Below are positions 34,039 to 47,424 of a stretch of 64,000 nucleotides of DNA, piece after piece. The DNA is from Hevea brasiliensis (lineage: Eukaryota > Streptophyta > Magnoliopsida > Malpighiales > Euphorbiaceae). Within the stretch, counting starts at the first letter, position 1, and each line of letters opens with the position of its first letter. The notes under the pieces are model-generated. The model had not been told where the DNA came from. It ran no database searches and was given only the letters and a program-made list of their open reading frames with translations. The stretch spans positions 62,001-126,000 of the forward strand of contig NC_079502.1 of NCBI RefSeq assembly GCF_030052815.1, read 5' to 3'. The translations under genes were made by a program, and so were the position numbers.

Positions 34039-37000
34039 TATCACACCTTACCCCTCTGTAAGGCATAACATGATCCCGTAGAATACCTAATGAACTATTG
34101 AACTTCACCTACCGATAACTCATTAAGTACCCTACAAGGGATTTTAAAATAATTTTCTTATTTTTGATAAGTGATGAGCATTTTCTAATAAGTACTTAAA
34201 ACATTTAGTTAAAATTAAAACTAGTTAATATTGTTGGCCCATTTTATTTTTACGCAAATTTTATAAAAATTTTGACAGAGTTCCCTCTGTATTTTGAGAA
34301 AACAGTTCTTCAAATACCTGTAAAAAGCACTTCTAAAATTTTTTCTCAATAACTGCTTCAATTTCATACTCAATCTCAACCAATTTCTCAACACATTTAT
34401 CAACTTTCAAATTTCAAATCCACTATCCAATGATCATCAAAATACTAGCAATCCATTTCATTCAAATTAAATAAAATAGTTCCATTCATATTTCATTAGA
34501 AACAAAACAATTTAGATACATCATTACAAAATTTACATTGAGAGAATTTCAAACTACAATATATATATTACAACTTTATACAAATTTTATACAACTGCTC
34601 AAGACCTATTTTTACATGTCCATACATTTATGTGCAATATATACATCAAAAGAAATATTTACAGTTATGGTATAAATTATACCCGAAAACTTTAAGCTGA
34701 TAGCTCCTCACACCTCAGAAATTTCATCACGCTCCTCTAGTCTCTCAGATCTGCAAAGAATAGAAGCTATCGTTGAGTACTAGGACTCAGTGGTGCACAA
34801 CATACTAAAATAATCTTTATGCAAAACTTAAATCACATTTATTAAAAAATTTGGCTGAACATGAGAATTAAGTACAAATCATGCATTGTGAGATTTTAAA
34901 TGCAAACCAAGTTCATTTCAAAGTATCAAAACACATTTCATAAAACCTACAGTTAGATCATGCCATTCGAAACAAATAGAATCTCAACAGCCAGAGGCTA
35001 AAGAGAAATCACATCACAAGACTAGCTAGCTCAAATATAAGGATATCCATTCACATCCTCTTCTACTGGCACACCTCAACACTTCTCCAGAGAAGGAATC
35101 AAAATTCGAAACTAATTACCTCCACTAGTCGTGCTAGTGAGGTGTTCAAATATATGGTCATGACACTGTGGTTTCAAAACTTATCTTACAATTTGCTAAA
35201 CATTGTCATTTCAATATACATAATAACTTTCAACAATTTAAATCAAAACATCATAAGAATGCCATAATTCAATATTTCACATTATTCAAAACAGTATGCA
35301 AAAGATGATTATAAAAAGTATACGTTGTGCATAAACCTCAAGCGAGTCGCCTCTTGGCCTTGACTCGGTTCCTTGGGTTCTTTATCGGTATTCCTTTCAA
35401 CTGAAACACACAATTTTACAGTGTTTCAGTACCATAATTTAACATAAATCCAAAAATAAATTTAACTTCACTTTTACCTAGCTCTAACGTGTTAAATTCG
35501 ACGTTCTTGAAATTTTGTGTTTTGGGTTACTATTCACTATACTATTCAAGTCAAATTATTGACTTTCTAAGGCTTAATAGGTATGGGAATTCCAAATTTA
35601 CCAAAATACCACATTTTGGTCACCAAACTTGTTGGTTTTGGTCATTTTCTGAAAACTTAGGTCTTTTAGGCAAAATTACCAAATTTTCAGTTTTGGTGTC
35701 CTTAATTGTACTGTTTCATTGGTCAGTTTACTGTTAGAATTTGATAAAACTTTCTTCATAGAAAATGTTCCTTATTGTCTTAAGTTTATTCTCCTTTTTG
35801 AATCACCCCAATTGGAGTTTTGTAGCTCAAGTTATAAGCAAATTACTATTACTATTCATGCTGCAGAATTTGGTTCTGCAGATTTGTTGATCCAACTTCA
35901 TTCAGTAATTTGATCAAGTTAAGTTCATAATTTGGTCTAATTTTCTTCATATGAAATGTTCTACTATGTCTTAGGTTTCCATCGGTTCAAGAATCGCCTA
36001 AATCGGAGTTTTCTAAAGAGAGTTATAGCCATTGAAACTTTACTGTTCATATGGCAATCTGCAGTTCTGCAGATTCAGGTCACCAACTTTGCTCAATAAT
36101 TTGATTGGGTTAATGGCATAATTTGGGTTTGTGTTCTTCATGAAAGTTTGAGATCTATATCTCATCTAATCCCTGGTAAAATTTCAGGTCATTTTGACCT
36201 GCCTAGCTCGAGTTATGACCAAATGAACAAACACTGTTCATTTGGTCAGTTTGTGTAGAGGCAGCCTGCGATTTTCTGACTTCGGCCACTTTGTTCACTA
36301 GGTTTTAGTCACTTTTTGGGCAGGCTTCCTAAATGAAAATTGTTTCATTGAGTGCCTATTTTCATTCCCAATTGGTCCCATATCCATTGGACTTGTAAAA
36401 TTTCATTTTTGGTCCCTCAAAGTTGATTTTTGGTCATGCTTCATAGCCAATCCGAATTGGCTTTTGATTCCAACATTTCTAACACATTTAATTAGGTCAC
36501 AAATGACCATTTCTCACTTTACATTAGGTCAAAAACACCATTTACAAGTTTTTCACATTTTTGGTCTCCAAACCCTAATGTCCAAAACCCTAAGTTTGTC
36601 CAATCTTCACAATTCATGTAATCTCATTATACAATTCACGTATCTAACATCTACTCACCAAGATTTCATGTTTAACCTAACTAAATACCATCAAAACCTT
36701 AAGGTTTCATGGCTGCCTCATTCTCTCTTCCCTTATTTAAGCATGATTTCCTTTATTTCTAATGCAATTTCATCACACATAAACTTAAATTCATGAATTC
36801 AATAAAAATCTAAACTTGAAATTGCACTTACCTCAATTTATAGATTTCCTAATTCTTCAATTATCCAAGTTTTCTTTTCCTTCTTGCTCCCAAAGTGTTT
36901 ATCTAGGTCTAGGGGTAAGATTTACTTAAGGACTTTAGGGGAATTTATGGTTAAATTGTGGTGTATGAAGCTTGAGAATAAGCTTCCATGGAGTTTTAAC

Positions 37001-37722
37001 AATGGAGAGGGAGAGAGAAATGGGAGACGTCCTTTGAGAAGAAGGACTTTTGATTTTTTTTTTCTTTTCTTTTCTTTTATTTATCCTTATGGAAGACTCA
37101 AAAATCCCAATTAAATAAATATTTTAAGTATTTTTTTTATGGCATCATGCATGAGGTCATGCATGATGTCATCATCTTTTGACTTTTCCATTTTCTTTTT
37201 TTTTTTCTATTTATTTTTCTATTACTTCTTTAATTTAATTCTCGACTCTGAAATTTTCTTTTCTTCAATTTTATTTGACAGATTAAGTCGAGTCACTAAA
37301 GTCAATTGACCAAATTGCCCCTCGCCGATTCATCTCGGTTTGCAATTAATTCCATATTTCTTCCGGCTCCCTGACCTAATTATTTGACTGGCTTAACAGT
37401 TCTTTTTCATGATTTTCTCTTTTCCACTGTGTTCATAAGGGTCCTAAGGACTGCGGCGTCATATTTTACGGTTCGAAATTTGAGTTTAAAACGACTTCGC
37501 AGTCGTTCCCAAGAAGGTCACCCATCGCTGTGACTCTCGGCTCGTTTAACTTCTTATGTTCTATTTTTCTTGTTTATACTTAACTAATTGGACATTACTA
37601 ATTATTTGTATTTATGGCTTCTCCAGTTGTCTTAAGTATAGTTCTAATCCCCTTAATTGTCCGGACCGACACCTGGCCACCTAATAATGAAATATACCAG
37701 GCTATACAAATGGGGTGTTACA
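34039..37722 (-). repeat. 3' LTR of chromovirus C (3.7 kb)
   Basis: Full-length LTR on the minus strand. The outer end is TATCACACC where the sister LTR has TGTCACACC, so the terminal TG/CA pair carries one change. Teloboxes (AAACCCTAA on +) occur at 36570-36578 and 36585-36593. Confidence 0.9.
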
Positions 37723-40700
37723 ATTCTCCCCCCCTTAAAATAAATTTTGTCTCGAAATTTTACCTAGTATCAATCTCTGAACAGCTGTGGGTGCTGTCTC
37801 CTCATGTCCTCCTCTCGTTCCAAGTAGCCTCCTGGCCCGAATGATGGTTCCACAGCACTTTCACCAACGGTATCTGCTTGTTCCGTAGCTGCTTCACCTC
37901 ATAAGCCAGAATCTCTATGGGTTCTTCTTCATATGTGAGGTCCGATTCACTTCATTTTCCTCTCCTGGTAGTACATGAGCTGGGTCTTTTCGGTACCTAC
38001 TCACACTAGACACATGGAAAACATTATGTATCTTCTCCAACTCTGGAGGTAGTGCCAACCGATATGCCAAAGGACCCACTCTTTCCAGAACCTCATATGG
38101 CCCAATGAAACGAGGACTCAGTTTCCCCTTTCTGCCAAATCTCATAATTCTCTTCCAAGGAGAAACCTTGAGGAAAACTTTCTCACCCACTGCATACTCA
38201 ATATCCCTTCTTTTTAGATCAATGTAGGACTTCTGACGGTCTGATGCAGTCTTAAGTCGATCTCGAATCACCCTAATTTTCTCTTCAGTTTGTTGAACAA
38301 TTTCAGGTCCAATCATCTTTCTTTCACCCACGTCATCCCAACACAACGGGGTTCTACATTTTCTGCCATACAAAGCTTCATATGGAGGCATCCCAATGCT
38401 TGATTGGTAGCTGTTGTTGTAAGCAAACTCAATCAAAGGCAAGTGTGTATCCCAACTGCCCTCAAACTCAATACACAACCCCGTAGCATGTCCTCCAAGA
38501 TCTGAATTACCCTCTCGCATCGCCATCTATCCGTGGATGGAATGCGATCAAGTTCAATCTAGTTCCTAGGGCTCTCTCAAGACTACCTGAATCTAGAAGT
38601 GAACCTAGGATCTGTCTGATAGGATGGATACTGGCACTCCTTGCATACACACAAACTCATCAATGTACAACTTGGCCAATCTTTCTAAACTGTAGTCCAT
38701 CCGGGCTGGCAGAAAATGAGCAGACTTGGTCAGTCTGTCCACAATGACCCATACTGCATCATGACTCTTCAATGTCCTCGGAAGTCCCATTACAAAATCC
38801 ATTGTTATTCTTTCCCATTTCCATTCTGGTACTGGTAGTGGATGTAACAACCCAATGGGTACTTGATGCTCTGCCTTCACTTGTTAACAAGTTAGGCATT
38901 TGGATACAAAGTCTGCCACATCTCTTTTCATACCCATCCACCAGTAATGCTCCTTTAGCCCTCTATACATTTTTGTGCCACCAGGGTGCATGGCAAAAGG
39001 AGACTCATGTGCTTCCTTCAAAATGATCTTCCTCAATTCAACATCATTAGGAACACATATTCTGCCCTGGTGTAGCAGTAGACCATCATCTCTGATTGAG
39101 AATTCTGGTTTCTTGCCCTGTTGGACTTCTTCCAACAGCTTCTGATACTTCTGATCATTCTGAGCAGCCATTTTAATCTGATCAATCAACACTAGCTGTA
39201 CATGCCATGCAACTGTTGTCTGCCCATCATCATTAATCTCTAAGTTGGCATGTAATGATCTCAACTCATGTACTAGAGACAAAGGAGTAACCCTTAGACT
39301 TGTCATAGTCTTGCGACTTAAGGCGTCAGCCACAACATTAGCTTTCCTTGGCTGATAGTCTATCAGACAATCATAGTCTTTTATCAACTCTAACCATCTC
39401 CTCTATCTCAAATTCAGCTCTTTCTGGGTGCCCAAATACTTTAAACTCTTATGATCTGTGTAGATGTAACACTTTTCCCCATACAAATAGTGCCTCCAGA
39501 TCTTAAGAGCAAACACAATAGTTGCAAGCTCCAAATCATGTGTTGGATAATTCCTCTCATGCGATTTTAGCTGGCGTGATGCATAGGAAATGACATTTCG
39601 ATCTTGCATCAATACACAGCCTAACCCATTGTGAGAAGTATCACTATATACTGTATATTCTTTACCCGGAGTAGGTAAAGTCGATCTGAGCTACCAAACA
39701 TCTCTTCAATTCATCAAAATTTTGGCTTGGCATTTGTCCGTCACCAAATTTTATATCTTTTCTAAGCAGCTTGGTCAATGGAGATGCCAACATGGAGAAT
39801 CCCTTCACAAATCTACGGTAGTATCCAGCTAAACCCAGAAAACTATGAATTTCTGTGACATTTCTGGGTGGCCTCCAATTAAGGACAGCTTCAATCTTAC
39901 TTGGATCTACTTTAATGCCCTCTTCTGATACTACATGCCCCAAGAAAGATATTTCCTTCAGCCAAAATTCACACTTCGACAATTTGGCATATAGCTGTTT
40001 CTACCTCAAAGTCTGCAGTACAATCCGCAGATGTCTATCATGCTCTTCTGCATTCCTCGAATAGACCAATATATCATCAATGAATACCACAACAAACTGG
40101 TCGAGGTATGGTATGAAAATAGTATTCATCAGATCCATAAAAGCAGCGGGAGCATTAGTTAACCCGAATGGCATAACCAAAAACTCATAATGGCCATAGC
40201 GGGTTCTGAAGGCAGTTTTAGGAATACTTTGCTCTTGTACTTTCAGCTGATAATAACCTGATCTCAGGTCAATTTTGGAGAACACAGCTGCACCCCTCAA
40301 CTGATCAAATAAGTCATCAATGCGGGGCAATGGATATCTATTCTTTATTGTCACCTTGTTCAACTGCCGATAATCAATACACAAGCGGAGAGTGCCATCT
40401 TTCTTCTTTACAAACAACACTGGCGCTCCCCAAGGTGACACACTAGGGCGGATAAAGCCCTTGTCAAGCAATTCTTGCAATTGCACTTTCAACTCTTTCA
40501 ATTCTGCTGGTGCCATTCTATATGGTGTTATGGAGATTGAGTCCACACCAGGCATAACATCAATTTCAAACTGCACCTCTCTTTCTGGAGGTAATCCTGG
40601 CAATTCATCAGGAAATATATCCGAAAAGTCACATACAGTAGGGATGTCTTTTAGTGCTGGACTCCCCACTTGGGTGTCTATTACATGTGCCAAGTATGCT

Positions 40701-41240
40701 TCACACCCCTTTCTGATCATTCTTCTGACTAGTGCAACCGAAATGATGTTTGATGGCAGTAAATGCCTCTCTCCATGTATAAGCACATCACCATACAAAG
40801 GGAGACCAAAAGTGACTGTCTTCAGTCTACAGTCAATCATGGCATGATGCCTGGCTAACCAATCCATGCCCAAGATAATATCATACTCTTTGAAGGGTAT
40901 TTCAATCAAGTCTGACAAGAAAACATGTCCTTGGATCACCAAAGGACAGTCCCTATAAATTCTGTTGACTCGGACCTCTTGTCCTAACGGACTAGTTACT
41001 AGCACTTCAAAACCCATTTGCACACATGGAACAGCAAGTGAACTGACTATGCTAGCACTAACATATGAATGGGTTGAACCCGGATCAAACAACACAAATA
41101 CTTCTTAATCAGAGATAGAGAATGTACCAGCTACCACATTAGAAGTCTCAGCCTCTTCTCGCTGTCTCATTGTGTAGATTCTGGTTGAAGCACTTCCTTG
41201 TCCCGACTGACCAACTGTGCCCTCGATCGCTCAAGTAGTG
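37723..41240 (-). pseudogene. Chromovirus C pol (protease to chromodomain-like end)
   Basis: Minus strand. Protease DPGST near 41085, with an in-frame TAA at 41107-41105 just before it where relatives have Gln. An open frame of 364 codons, 41095-40001, covers protease and most of reverse transcriptase including FIDD. Later pieces are RNase H (39982-39403), the integrase zinc finger (39387-38884), the integrase core (38880-38605, then damaged) and the C-terminal part (38526-37915). Single changes separate the pieces: TAG near 39403, TAA near 38883, and a lost stretch around 38600-38530. It ends in a purine tract next to the 3' LTR. Confidence 0.88.
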
Positions 41241-42391
41241 CCTCTACCTCGCTCTTCCTCCGCTAACCGACTATGAACCTCCGGGAGCAGGACTGCAATA
41301 GATCCTCGGCGAGTAGGAGCTAGACCAAATCTCAAGACGAGCACTAGTGCGCCTCTTGCTAAATGACCCTTGCCTCCGCAGCTAAAGCAGTGCTCAGTGG
41401 CCCAATAACACTTCCCCATCAATCTGGCCACAAGTCTCACAGGCGGGCGTAATGTGAACCCCGCCGATCACGATCGACCTAGGGGGTCTCGCCCGTAAAA
41501 TCGCCTCTACCAAATCTTCCACCTCGACCCCTGCCGGTTCCACTAAATTTCTATCACTTTCCAGAGATAGCACCGTAACTCGCTCAACCGATTTTTCCCC
41601 TTGTCTTTTTCTCGATTTCTACCTTTTTCTCGATTTTTCTTTCATCAAGGTTGCTTCGATTCAATTCTCTCGATTCAAGTGCTTGAGACATAAGCTCTGA
41701 GAAGTTGCTGTGTCGAAATCCCACAACTTGCATCCTTATGCAGGGCTTCAAAACCCGTCTCAAATCTCTTGCATCTTGCCTTGCTGGTAGTAAGGAGACT
41801 CCCAGCATAATGACTTAAGCGGGAGAACTCCCTCTCATACTCTGCCACCGATCGGTTCCCTTGTTTCAAACTTAAAAATTCTTGCAGTTTCTGATCAACA
41901 TATGCATCCGGGATGTATTGTCAATTCTTTGATGAAGTCATCCTGTGTCAAGATCGGTGGTTCAAACAAGCCGTGGGGATGGTCTTCCACCAATCATACG
42001 CATCCCCTTACAGTAACGACACAGAATACTCAAACTTTAGTTCATCTTGGCAGTGCAGCTTCTTAAATACTCTGTCCATTCTTTCGAACCATTGCTCTAC
42101 CTCTAAAGGGTCCACTGTACCCATAAATTCTGTAGCCCCATACTTCAATAACTTATCATACTGCCTGGCTGGAGGCAGTGGTTGTGCCACAGGTGGTTGG
42201 GGTGGAGCTTGAACAGGCATACCCCTAGCCATTTGTTGAAACATCGCAGCCATCTGCCGTGCGAACTGTGCAGGGAACTGCGGCATTTGTGGGGCTGGTG
42301 CTACTGACCCACTAACATTCGGTAAAGCTGGGGCTTCCCCTTGTGCCTCAACTTCAACAGACTGCTCAACTGAGCGATCCCCTTCTTCCAT
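41241..42391 (-). pseudogene. Chromovirus C gag (frameshifted)
   Basis: Minus strand from ATG 42391 (MEEGDRSVEQSVE), with a Pro/Gln-rich N-terminus and the start of the gag domain (KLHCQDELKFEYSVSLL) open to 42008. Later fragments in other frames are at 41869-41675 and 41808-41584. The zinc knuckle near 41390-41350 keeps CFSC and GH but has lost the last Cys. The 41450-41660 region is unusually altered relative to B, with several small losses. Confidence 0.85.
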
Positions 42392-42560
42392 TTCAATTTG
42401 AAGTTAGGGTATCTCCTGAACAAGTAACATATGGAGATTTCCTTCCGTTAGTTCATATTCATGATGTAATGCACTGTATGTAATAATTATGGACATTGAG
42501 CAGTTATGCTTAACAAAGAAAAGACACAAATTCACAATTTAAAACATACTTCAAAAACTT

Positions 42561-42572
42561 GCTCTGATACCA
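42561..42572 (-). other. Primer-binding site of chromovirus C
   Basis: GCTCTGATACCA on the + strand, i.e. TGGTATCAGAGC on the element's strand, eight bases from the 5' LTR. Confidence 0.85.
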
Positions 42573-42580
42573 CTAAAACA

Positions 42581-43637
42581 TGTCACACCTTACCCCTTTG
42601 TAAGGCATAACAAGATCCCGTAGAATACCTAATGAACTACCGAACTTCACCTACCGATAACTCATTAAGTACCCTACAAGGGATTTTAAAATAATTTTCT
42701 TATTTTTGATAAGTGATGAGCATTTTCTAATAAGTACTTAAAACATTTAGTTGAAATTAAAACTAGTCAATATTTTTTGCCCATTTTATTTTTAAGAAAA
42801 TTTTATAAAAATTTTGACAGAGTTCCCTCTGTATTTTGAGAAAACATTTCTTCAAATACTTGTAAAAAGCACTTCTAAAATTTTTTCTCAACAACTACAT
42901 GGAGTTTTAACAATGGAGAGGGAGAGAGAAATGGGAGACGTCCTTTGAGAAGAAGAAGGACTTTTGATTTTTTTTTCTTTTCTTTTCTTTTATTTATCCT
43001 TATGGAAGACTCAAAAATCCCAATTAAATAAATATTTTAAGTATTTTTTTTATGGCATCATGCATGACCATGCATGATGTCATCACCTTTTGACTTTTCC
43101 ATTTTCTTTTTTTTTTCTATTTATTTTTCTATTACTTCTTTAATTTAATTCTCGACTCTGAAATTTTCTTTTCTTCGATTTTATTTGACAGTTAAGTCAG
43201 GAGTCAGCTCTCGGGGTCAATTGACCAAATTTCCCCTCGCCGGTTCATCTCGGTTTGCAATTAATTCCATATTTCTTTCGGCTCCCTGACCTAATTATTT
43301 GACTGGCTTAACAGTTCTTTTTCATGATTTTCTCTTTTCCACTGTGTTCATAAGGGTCCTAAGGACCGTGGCGTCACATTTTACAGTTCGAAATTTGAGT
43401 TTAAAATGACTTTGCAGTCGTTCCCGAGAAGGTCACCCATCGCTGTGACTCTCGGCTCGTTTAACTTATTATGTTCTATTTTTCTTGTTTATACTTAACT
43501 AATTGGACATTACTAATTATTTATATTTATGGCTTCTCCAGTTGTCTTAAGTGTGATTCTAATCCCCTTAATTGTCCGAACCGATACCGATCACCGGAAT
43601 AATGAAAAATTCCAGGCTATACAAATGGGGTGTTACA
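42581..43637 (-). repeat. 5' LTR of chromovirus C with a 2.6-kb internal deletion
   Basis: Both LTR ends are present, but the sequence jumps near 42899 from the part equal to about 34362 of the 3' LTR to the part equal to about 36988. The flanking target duplication is intact, so the loss happened inside the LTR after or during insertion. Confidence 0.9.
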
Positions 43638-45422
43638 AAATTATGGACCTAACTTGATCAAATTGCTGAACGAAGTTGGAATCAATAATCTGCCAGAATA
43701 AAATTCTGTAGCATGAACAGTAAACATAATTTACTTATAACTTGAGCTACAAAACTTCAATTGGGGTGATTCAAAAAGGAGAATAAACTTAAGACAATAA
43801 GGAACATTTTCTATGAAGAAAGTTTTGCCAAATTCCAACAGTAAACTGACCAATGAAATAGTACAATTAGGGACACCAAAATTCAAAATTTGATAATTTT
43901 GCCTAAAAGGCCTAAGTTTTGAGAAAATGACCAAAACCAACAAGTTTAGTGACCAAAATGTGGTATGAGGGTGAAGTTGAAATTCTCATACCTATTAAGC
44001 CTTAGAAAGTCAATAATTTGACTTAAATAGTGTAGTGAATAGTAACCCGAAACACAAAATTTCAAGAACGTCGAATTTAGCACGTTAGAGCTAGGTAAAA
44101 GTGAAGTTAAATTTATTATTGGATTTATGCTAAGTTATGATACTGAAACACTGTGAAATTGTGTGTTTCAGTGGAAAAGAATATCGATGTAACTCCGAGG
44201 AGTCGAGTCAAGGCCAACAGGCGACTCGTTTGAGGTTTGTGCACGACGTATACTTTTTATAATCATCTTTTGCATACTGTTTTGAATAATGTGAAATATT
44301 GAATTATGGCATTCTTATGATGTTTTGATTTAAATTGTTGAAAGTTATTATGTATATTGAAATGACAATGTTTAACAAATTGTAAGATAAGTTTTGAAAC
44401 CACAGTGTCATGACCATATATTTGAACACCTCACTAGCACGACTAGTGGAGGTAATTAGTTTCGAATTTTGATTCCTTATCTGGAGAAGTGTTGAGGTGT
44501 GCCAGTAGAAGAGGATGTGAATGGATATCCATATATTTGAGCTAGCTAGCCTTGTGATGTGATTTCTCTATAGCCTCTGGCTATTGAGATTCTATTTGTT
44601 TCGAATGGCATGATCTAACTGTGGGTTTTATGAAACGTGTTTTGATACTTTGAAATGAACTTGGTTTGCATTAAAATTTCATAATTCATGTTTTGTGTTT
44701 AATGCTCATGTTTAGTCAAATTTTGAATAAATGTGATTTATATTTTGCATAAAGATTATTTTAGTATGCTGTGCACCACTGAGTCCTAGTACTCAGCGAT
44801 AGCTTTTATTGCTATTGCAGATTTAGAGACTAAAGGAGCAGCAGACTGAGTGCTAAAGATTGAGGATCATTCAGCTTGAAGTCTTCGGATATAATTTATA
44901 CCCTAACTGTAAATATTTCTTTTGATGTATGTATTGCACATAAATGTATAGACATGTAAAAATGGTTCTTGAGCAGCTTGTATAAAGTTTGTATAAAATT
45001 TGTAATAAATTTTAGTTTGGATTTTCTGAATGTAAATTGTAGTATGATGTATATACAAATTGTTTATCTTTAAGGAAATATGAATGAATGATATTGATTG
45101 ACAGTATTTTGAGAATTGTTGAATTTTGAAATTGAGAAAATGGTTGAGATTGATTGTAAATTTGAAGAAGTAGTTGAAAAATTATTGGAAGTGTTTTTTT
45201 TAGGTATTTGAAGAACTGTTTTGTCAAAATACAGATGGAACTCTGACAAAATTTTTATAAAATTTGCGAAAAAATAAAATGGACCAAAAATATTAACTAG
45301 TTTTAAATTTAATTAAATGTTTTAAATACCTATTAGAAAATGCTCACCACTGAATAAAAGTAAGAAATTGTTTTAAAATCCTTTGTAGGGTACTTAATGA
45401 GTTATCGGTAGGTGAAGCTCGG

Positions 45423-45933
45423 TAGGAGTGTGCAGTTTTCGGTTTAAACCGAAAAACCGAACCGAACCGAACCGAACCTAACCGATTAATTCAGTTCAAT
45501 CGGTTCGGTTTTAAAATTTAATTGGTTCGATTCAGTTTATAATTTTGATAATTTCGATTAATCGGTTCGGTTCGGTTATTTTCATAAAAAAATAAAAAAA
45601 CCAAACCGAACCGAAATTATTAATATATATAGGAAATAAAAAAAAATCGAATCAAATTGAATCGAACCGAACCGAAATCAAAGAAAACTGAACCGAACCT
45701 TAAGATTTTTTTTGTTTTTATATTTTTATTATTTAGATTTAATGTTAAAAATATGAAATTTTATAAATTTCGGTTTGATCGATTTAAAACCGAACCGAAT
45801 CGATATTTATCGGTTCGATTCAGTTCGATTTTCTCTTATCAATCGGTTCGGTTCGATTTTTAAAAATTTTGATTTTCGATTTTCAGTTTTATCAGTTCGG
45901 TTCTGAACCGAACCGACCGTTTGCACACCCCTA
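45423..45933. mobile_element. hAT-type MITE in the 3' LTR of chromovirus B (511 bp)
   Basis: The ends read TAGGAGTGTGCA and, reverse-complemented, TAGGGGTGTGCA. The 8-bp flanks aagctcgg (45415-45422) and aagttcag (45934-45941) match at 6 of 8 positions. The interior is dominated by aaccgaaccg and cggttcggtt motifs, so the two halves are largely complementary. It has no coding capacity. The ends and duplication length fit non-autonomous hAT elements. Confidence 0.85.
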
Positions 45934-46005
45934 AAGTTCAGTAGTTCATTAGGTATTCTACGGGATCATGTTATGCCTTACAGAGGAATAAGGTGTAACA
46001 AGAAG

Positions 46006-47424
46006 CAATCAAGAACTATTTGTCAAAGGATCAGAAGTTTCTGCTCTATCCGTATCTGTGACATTTGTGGAAAATTACGTGGGGTATTTACTATAAGGTC
46101 ACTGGAGCCTACTACAATTATGGTGGAATCGGGCATTACGCCCGAGATTGTACTAGCGCACGTCGATTTATGCCACATACTGCACCAAAGGAATCAGTCC
46201 AATGTTCTGATTTTAAAGGCTTAGTAATAGTCAGTAGGGGCAGAGGCAGAAGTAGAGACGGCACTTTGGGTAATCCTAGCACAATGGACCAACCCGAGCA
46301 GAGGAATACACTAGAAAGAGTGTACGCCATGCATTGAGAGGAAGAAGCAGAGACTTTAGATGTAATTGCCGTTACGTTCTTAACTTTTGAAAGGAATAAT
46401 TATGTACTATATGATTCCGGCTCTACTTATTTATATGCTAATGCTAGAATTATATGTTCTACTGCTATTCTCTTGCATGGAAATAAATTTTGATGTGTTA
46501 GTGATTAGTCTTTTAGGATAAGAATTACTATAATAAGCATGATTGGAATTAATTTTGGAAAAGTTTCAAGTGAGAGACATCTACTAGAATATGATAAATT
46601 ATAAAGTTAATTAGTGAACCTAGTTAGGTAAGCCAAGAGGACCTAGAAATGAGTTATAGTAATATATCTATCTTAGATGCGGGTGAAGGTATTACTGCTG
46701 ATAGATGTCAGTGGATACTATAATCAGAATAAGTTTAGGATATCAGTGGATTTGAGAGAAATAAGATATAGGGAAGTTTGATCTATTGGGATGTATTGTA
46801 GTAACTATGCAATGTTCTTGATGTTTGTGCTGTAAGTTATAGATTACAGTACTGACTTAGGATTTATTGTGTAGAGCTACGTACTATCCAATAGTACACA
46901 AGGATAACAATAGTTACAAATGGCTTTCGCTCTGGTACAAAAATACCAGAATAGAGTTTTATTACTAGAATTGAGTTTGAAAATCCTAATTCGGGATTTA
47001 AAACTCTAAAATTAGAATATCAAAAGATCATGGTTGCAAGGTAGCAAGAGTTAACGACTCAATTACCCTAGCACGAATTACAGTACATCAGGAATTGTTA
47101 TGGGACTAGAGATTTTAGTATGGTCAAAATTTAAAGATAACACCTATAGGGCTAAGTCATCCAGTCTCTGATGTGGGGTTTATAGTTGTTTTGGTATTGC
47201 AATGGATCTTTTGCCCAAAGTTTAGTAAGTAGCAGTATTCTATTTGTGTAGCAGTAAGACACAAAATATAATCTTGTTTCCCTGAAAGAGACATGATGCT
47301 ATGGATGGTAATTATAAGTTATAAAACAGTTAAGAAATGATGTTCCACTGATAACATTAATTCTATAGGAAATAGTTGGTCAGGTATTCCTTAGGAAGAA
47401 TACAATTTTATTGTGCGGATCAGA
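46006..47424 (+). pseudogene. Chromovirus A, second part: zinc knuckle, protease and degenerate remainder
   Basis: Continues A after the second AGAAG. A decayed gag zinc-knuckle region (tggagcctac, then YARDCTSA near 46135-46160) is followed by a Gly/Arg-rich stretch and a protease-like segment with DSGSTY near 46410. Beyond about 46500 I recognise little: frames are short and there is no RT or integrase motif I can name, although about 900 bases remain. It ends where element D begins at 47425. Confidence 0.7.

Larger units (their letters stand above)
34039..43637 (-). mobile_element. Chromovirus C (Ty3/gypsy), opposite strand, inside the 3' LTR of B
   Basis: Complete unit with the 5-bp duplication AAATT at 34034-34038 and 43638-43642; the empty site is seen intact in the 5' LTR of B near 15947. 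On the minus strand: 5' LTR 43637-42581, primer site 42572-42561, gag, pol, purine tract, 3' LTR 37722-34039. It belongs to the same family as B, but its reading frames are better kept, with a 364-codon open protease-RT stretch. The 5' LTR is only 1.06 kb because of a large internal deletion. Confidence 0.95.
14185..46000 (+). mobile_element. Chromovirus B (Ty3/gypsy), interrupted by three younger insertions
   Basis: The full unit is bounded by TGTAACACC at 14185 and gtgtaaca at 46000, with the 5-bp duplication AGAAG at 14180-14184 and 46001-46005. Removing the copia element, chromovirus C and the hAT MITE with their duplications leaves about 12.1 kb. Order: 5' LTR 14185-17794, primer site 17803, gag, protease, RT, RNase H, integrase and a chromodomain-like end (31965-32200), purine tract 32222-32238, 3' LTR from 32239. 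The gene order, the long 3.6-kb LTRs and the C-terminal chromodomain-like segment fit the Tekay/Del group of chromoviruses; that placement is from family knowledge. Coding regions carry many stops and shifts. Confidence 0.92.
32239..46000 (+). repeat. 3' LTR of chromovirus B, split by chromovirus C and a hAT MITE
   Basis: LTR segments are 32239-34038, 43643-45422 and 45942-46000, about 3.64 kb in total. Teloboxes occur at 33373-33381 and 33388-33396. A short rearranged stretch lies near 33095-33125, where attcttacatttct is repeated. The final 59 bases end gtgtaaca and are followed by the AGAAG duplication. Confidence 0.9.

Noticed and set aside
45423..45933. Satellite or telomere-like repeat
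   Set aside because: The aaccgaaccg motifs are part of a foldback element with defined hAT-type ends and flanking duplication.
46500..47424. A separate host gene between chromoviruses A and D
   Set aside because: Frames are all short and stop-rich, and it follows directly on the protease relic of A; best treated as unrecognised internal sequence of A.
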